Shown: in pieces, positions 9,007 to 10,484 of the stretch | Numbering within the stretch: the stretch's first letter is position 1 | Layout of the letters: the number at the start of each line of letters is the position of its first letter | From: an uncultured Marvinbryantia sp. | GTDB lineage: Bacteria; Bacillota; Clostridia; Lachnospirales; Lachnospiraceae | Direction of reading: 5' to 3' | DNA length: 10,484 bases | NCBI GenBank assembly: GCA_934373455.1 | Contig: CAKRON010000088.1 | Coordinates: forward strand, 1 to 10,484 | The notes under the pieces: generated by a model | Seen by the model: the letters and a program-made list of their open reading frames with translations, nothing else | Database searches by the model: none | What the model was told of the DNA's origin: nothing | Program-made: the position numbers and the translations under genes

Positions 9007-9013
9007 GACCAAA
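8999..9013. promoter_or_regulatory. Palindrome over the atp -35 box (candidate operator)
   Basis: TTTGGT (8999-9004) and ACCAAA (9008-9013) form a perfect inverted repeat around a 3-nt centre. It overlaps the -35 box at 9001-9006, so a protein bound here would compete with RNA polymerase. I do not recognise the sequence as the site of a known regulator. Confidence 0.45.
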
Positions 9014-9030
9014 ATTATTGAATTTTCATA

Positions 9031-9048
9031 TTTTTTTAAGGTTTTTTT
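9031..9048 (-). promoter_or_regulatory. Phased A-tracts upstream of the atp promoter
   Basis: Two A7 runs on the minus strand (9031-9037 and 9042-9048) begin 11 bp apart, about one helical turn, upstream of the -35 box. Such phasing can bend DNA, and A-rich DNA here can contact the RNA polymerase alpha C-terminal domain. They lie somewhat farther out than a standard UP element, so the role is uncertain. Confidence 0.35.
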
Positions 9049-9112
9049 GTAACATTTTGACGATATTTTATTCTATTCAAAACGCCTCAACTTTTTTATC
9101 TCTGATAGCAGA

Positions 9113-9151
9113 AAGGAACAGCAGGAAAGTTTTTCTTTCCCACTGCTCCTT
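9113..9151 (-). terminator. Hairpin at the 3' end of the ABC transporter operon
   Basis: A 17-bp stem (9113-9129 with 9135-9151) encloses a 5-nt loop. In minus-strand RNA the three imperfect positions are G-U wobbles; in plus-strand RNA they would be A-C mismatches. The structure therefore fits RNA made from the leftward transporter genes, whose last stop lies 7 nt before it. No U run follows, so termination may be partial, or the hairpin may protect the mRNA end. Confidence 0.55.
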
Positions 9152-9158
9152 CTTATTT

Positions 9159-9944
9159 CTATCCTTTCGTATACCTTGACAAAAACTGTCTGGTACGTTC
9201 TTCTTTCGGCTGTTCTATTACTTCTCTTGCTTTTCCCTGTTCTACAATAAATCCTTCATCCATAAATATAATTTCATCAGCCACATCTCTGGCAAAAGCC
9301 ATCTCATGGGTGACAATGATCATTGTCGTCTTCTGGCCTGCAAGACCCCGGATTACTTTCAATACTTCACCGGTCAGTTCCGGATCTAATGCTGATGTCG
9401 GTTCATCAAAGCAGAGAATGTCCGGTTTTAACGCCAGTGCTCTTGCGATCGCAACACGCTGCTGCTGCCCACCGGATAATTGATGCGGATAATGATTTTC
9501 TCTTTGATCCAATCCCATTTTCTTTAGCAGTGCTTCCCCATGTCCATGAATTTCTTCCAGAATTGCCTTCTTATTCTGATTATAATCCGGACGTTCCTTT
9601 GCAAGAAGCTGTTCCGCCAACATTACATTTTCCAGTGCTGTATACTGTGGAAATAAATTAAACGACTGAAACACCATTCCAAAATGAAGACGTTTTTTTC
9701 TCAGTTCTCTTTCGTTCTGGCTTGCTCCTCTGGATGCATCATAAAGTGTCTCACCTTTAACTGTAATGCTTCCTTTATCCGGTGTTTCAAGAAAATTCAG
9801 ACAACGAAGCAATGTTGTCTTTCCGGAACCGGAGGAACCAATAATCGCCAGAGCATTTCCCTCATCCATGGAAAAGCTGACATCTTTTAAAACCTGGGTA
9901 CTTCCAAAATGTTTTTCTATATTTCTCACTTCTAATATTGCCAT
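9159..9944 (-). CDS. glnQ: Polar amino acid ABC transporter ATPase (GlnQ/TcyC type)
   Basis: A 261-residue nucleotide-binding subunit of a polar amino acid importer on the cytoplasmic face of the membrane. All ABC motifs are intact: Walker A GSSGSGKT (36-43), the Q-loop in MVFQSFNLF (Q93), signature LSGGQQQR (156-163), Walker B ILCFDEPTSALDP (176-188) and the switch histidine in VTHEM (H213). MVFQSFNLFPQYTALENV is typical of the glutamine/arginine/cystine subfamily. Two charged insertions (about 70-86 and 117-134) make it longer than the usual 240-250 residues. The start is ATG 9944, because AGGGGG lies 8 nt upstream; a TTG two codons earlier sits only 3 nt from that site. It lies downstream of its permease in one operon. 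The substrate cannot be read from sequence, so the symbol is by subfamily only. Confidence 0.9.
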   Translation of the reverse strand: MAILEVRNIEKHFGSTQVLKDVSFSMDEGNALAIIGSSGSGKTTLLRCLNFLETPDKGSITVKGETLYDASRGASQNERELRKKRLHFGMVFQSFNLFPQYTALENVMLAEQLLAKERPDYNQNKKAILEEIHGHGEALLKKMGLDQRENHYPHQLSGGQQQRVAIARALALKPDILCFDEPTSALDPELTGEVLKVIRGLAGQKTTMIIVTHEMAFARDVADEIIFMDEGFIVEQGKAREVIEQPKEERTRQFLSRYTKG

Positions 9945-9956
9945 TTCCAAAGCCCC

Positions 9957-10013
9957 CTATCTGAAATAATCCAGTCTTTTTTCAATGTAATTAAATAATA
10001 ATGTAAGAACTCA
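9957..10013 (-). other. In-frame TGA followed by the untranslated C-terminal tail of the permease
   Basis: After TGA (10011-10013) the permease frame stays open for 17 codons, VLTLLFNYIEKRLDYFR, and ends at TAG (9957-9959). This tail is what amino acid permeases of the HisM family carry at their C-terminus: the end of the last membrane helix plus a basic stretch. The TAG lies next to the glnQ ribosome binding site, which is normal operon spacing. The TGA therefore looks like a recent nonsense change, for example from GGA (glycine). Confidence 0.75.
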
Positions 10014-10484
10014 TACAAAAATCAGATAAAACAGTCCCGTATAGAACAATGGCCATACCAGACCTGCTGATTTCATAAAAGAGTATCCTCTTTGTGTCAG
10101 TTCCTGCGCTGCAATAATTCTGGCAAGGGAAGTATCCTTTACCAGTGTAATAATCTCATTCGACATTGGCGGAACAACACGCTTCACCATCTGAAGCAAT
10201 GTGATCTTAAAGAAGATCTGGCTTCTGGTCATACCCAGTACCTGCCCGGCCTCTCGCTGCCCTGCCGGAATACCTTCAATACCGCCGCGAAAGATTACAG
10301 AAAAATAACAGGCATAATTGATGGCAAATGCTACTACTGTCGCAGTAATACGTCCTGCCTCATTACCTCCCCAGATATTATGTCCCAGCCACATACCAGG
10401 TCCATAAAAAATAATAATCAACTGCAGCATCAGAGGTGTTCCTCTAATGATCCATACCAGTATCTGGATCAGATAGCTGAGTGG
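10011..10484 (-). CDS. Polar amino acid ABC transporter permease, partial, with early stop
   Basis: The frame is open to the right edge of the window, so the N-terminus is missing; 157 codons remain. RGTPLMLQ (residues 14-21 of the visible part) is the usual family motif in an early membrane segment. The EAA loop that docks on the ATPase reads EAGQVLGMTRSQIFFKITLLQ in outline and is intact. Several hydrophobic helices are visible. The family is the HisM/GlnP type inner-membrane subunit for amino acid import, and the adjacent ATPase belongs to the same system. The frame stops at TGA 10011-10013, 17 codons before the likely ancestral end. Losing the last turn of the final helix and the basic tail might be tolerated, so the gene may or may not work. 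A sequencing error is the main alternative. Confidence 0.88.
   Translation of the reverse strand, partial: PLSYLIQILVWIIRGTPLMLQLIIIFYGPGMWLGHNIWGGNEAGRITATVVAFAINYACYFSVIFRGGIEGIPAGQREAGQVLGMTRSQIFFKITLLQMVKRVVPPMSNEIITLVKDTSLARIIAAQELTQRGYSFMKSAGLVWPLFYTGLFYLIFV

Noticed and set aside
9945..9950. TTG start for the ABC ATPase two codons upstream
   Set aside because: The AGGGGG ribosome binding site would be only 3 nt away. ATG 9944 has the proper 8-nt spacing.

Overview
The window reads as chromosomal DNA of a low-to-mid GC Firmicute, most probably a gut Lachnospiraceae-type Clostridia. This rests on protein style (PdxST, F-type ATPase, polar amino acid ABC transporter), AGGAGG-type ribosome binding sites, sigma-A-like promoters and tight operon spacing. 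I see no phage, transposase, CRISPR array, rRNA or tRNA. The genus assignment is inference.

Region 1 (1-1964) is the vitamin B6 locus. A partial MocR/GntR regulator (PdxR type, TTG start) is transcribed leftward. pdxS and pdxT, the two subunits of pyridoxal 5'-phosphate synthase, are transcribed rightward. The two promoters overlap at their -10 boxes, and a sequence close to the published PdxR box lies just upstream of pdxS. A hairpin terminator that works in both directions closes the pdxST operon.

Region 2 (1980-2669) holds a leftward gene for a small membrane protein of the COG2426/PF06695 family with its own promoter, followed by a 99-nt imperfect palindrome that lies just past the end of the ATP synthase operon.

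Region 3 (2687-9013) is a complete leftward F1Fo ATP synthase operon: atpB, atpE, atpF, a fused atpH-atpA gene, atpG, atpD and atpC. All eight subunits are encoded, but by seven genes: delta and alpha form one 677-residue open reading frame. A strong Shine-Dalgarno sequence survives at the junction, inside the coding sequence, without a usable start codon after it. The operon starts directly at atpB, with a good promoter whose -35 box lies in a 15-bp palindrome. The c subunit keeps the ion-binding glutamate but lacks two key sodium ligands, which suggests proton coupling.

Region 4 (9113-10484) carries a leftward polar amino acid ABC transporter: a partial permease followed by its ATPase. The permease reading frame is cut by a TGA codon 17 residues before what looks like its ancestral end.

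Most of the window is housekeeping. The observations most worth following are the delta-alpha fusion with its retained internal ribosome binding site, the permease nonsense codon and the long palindrome after atpC.
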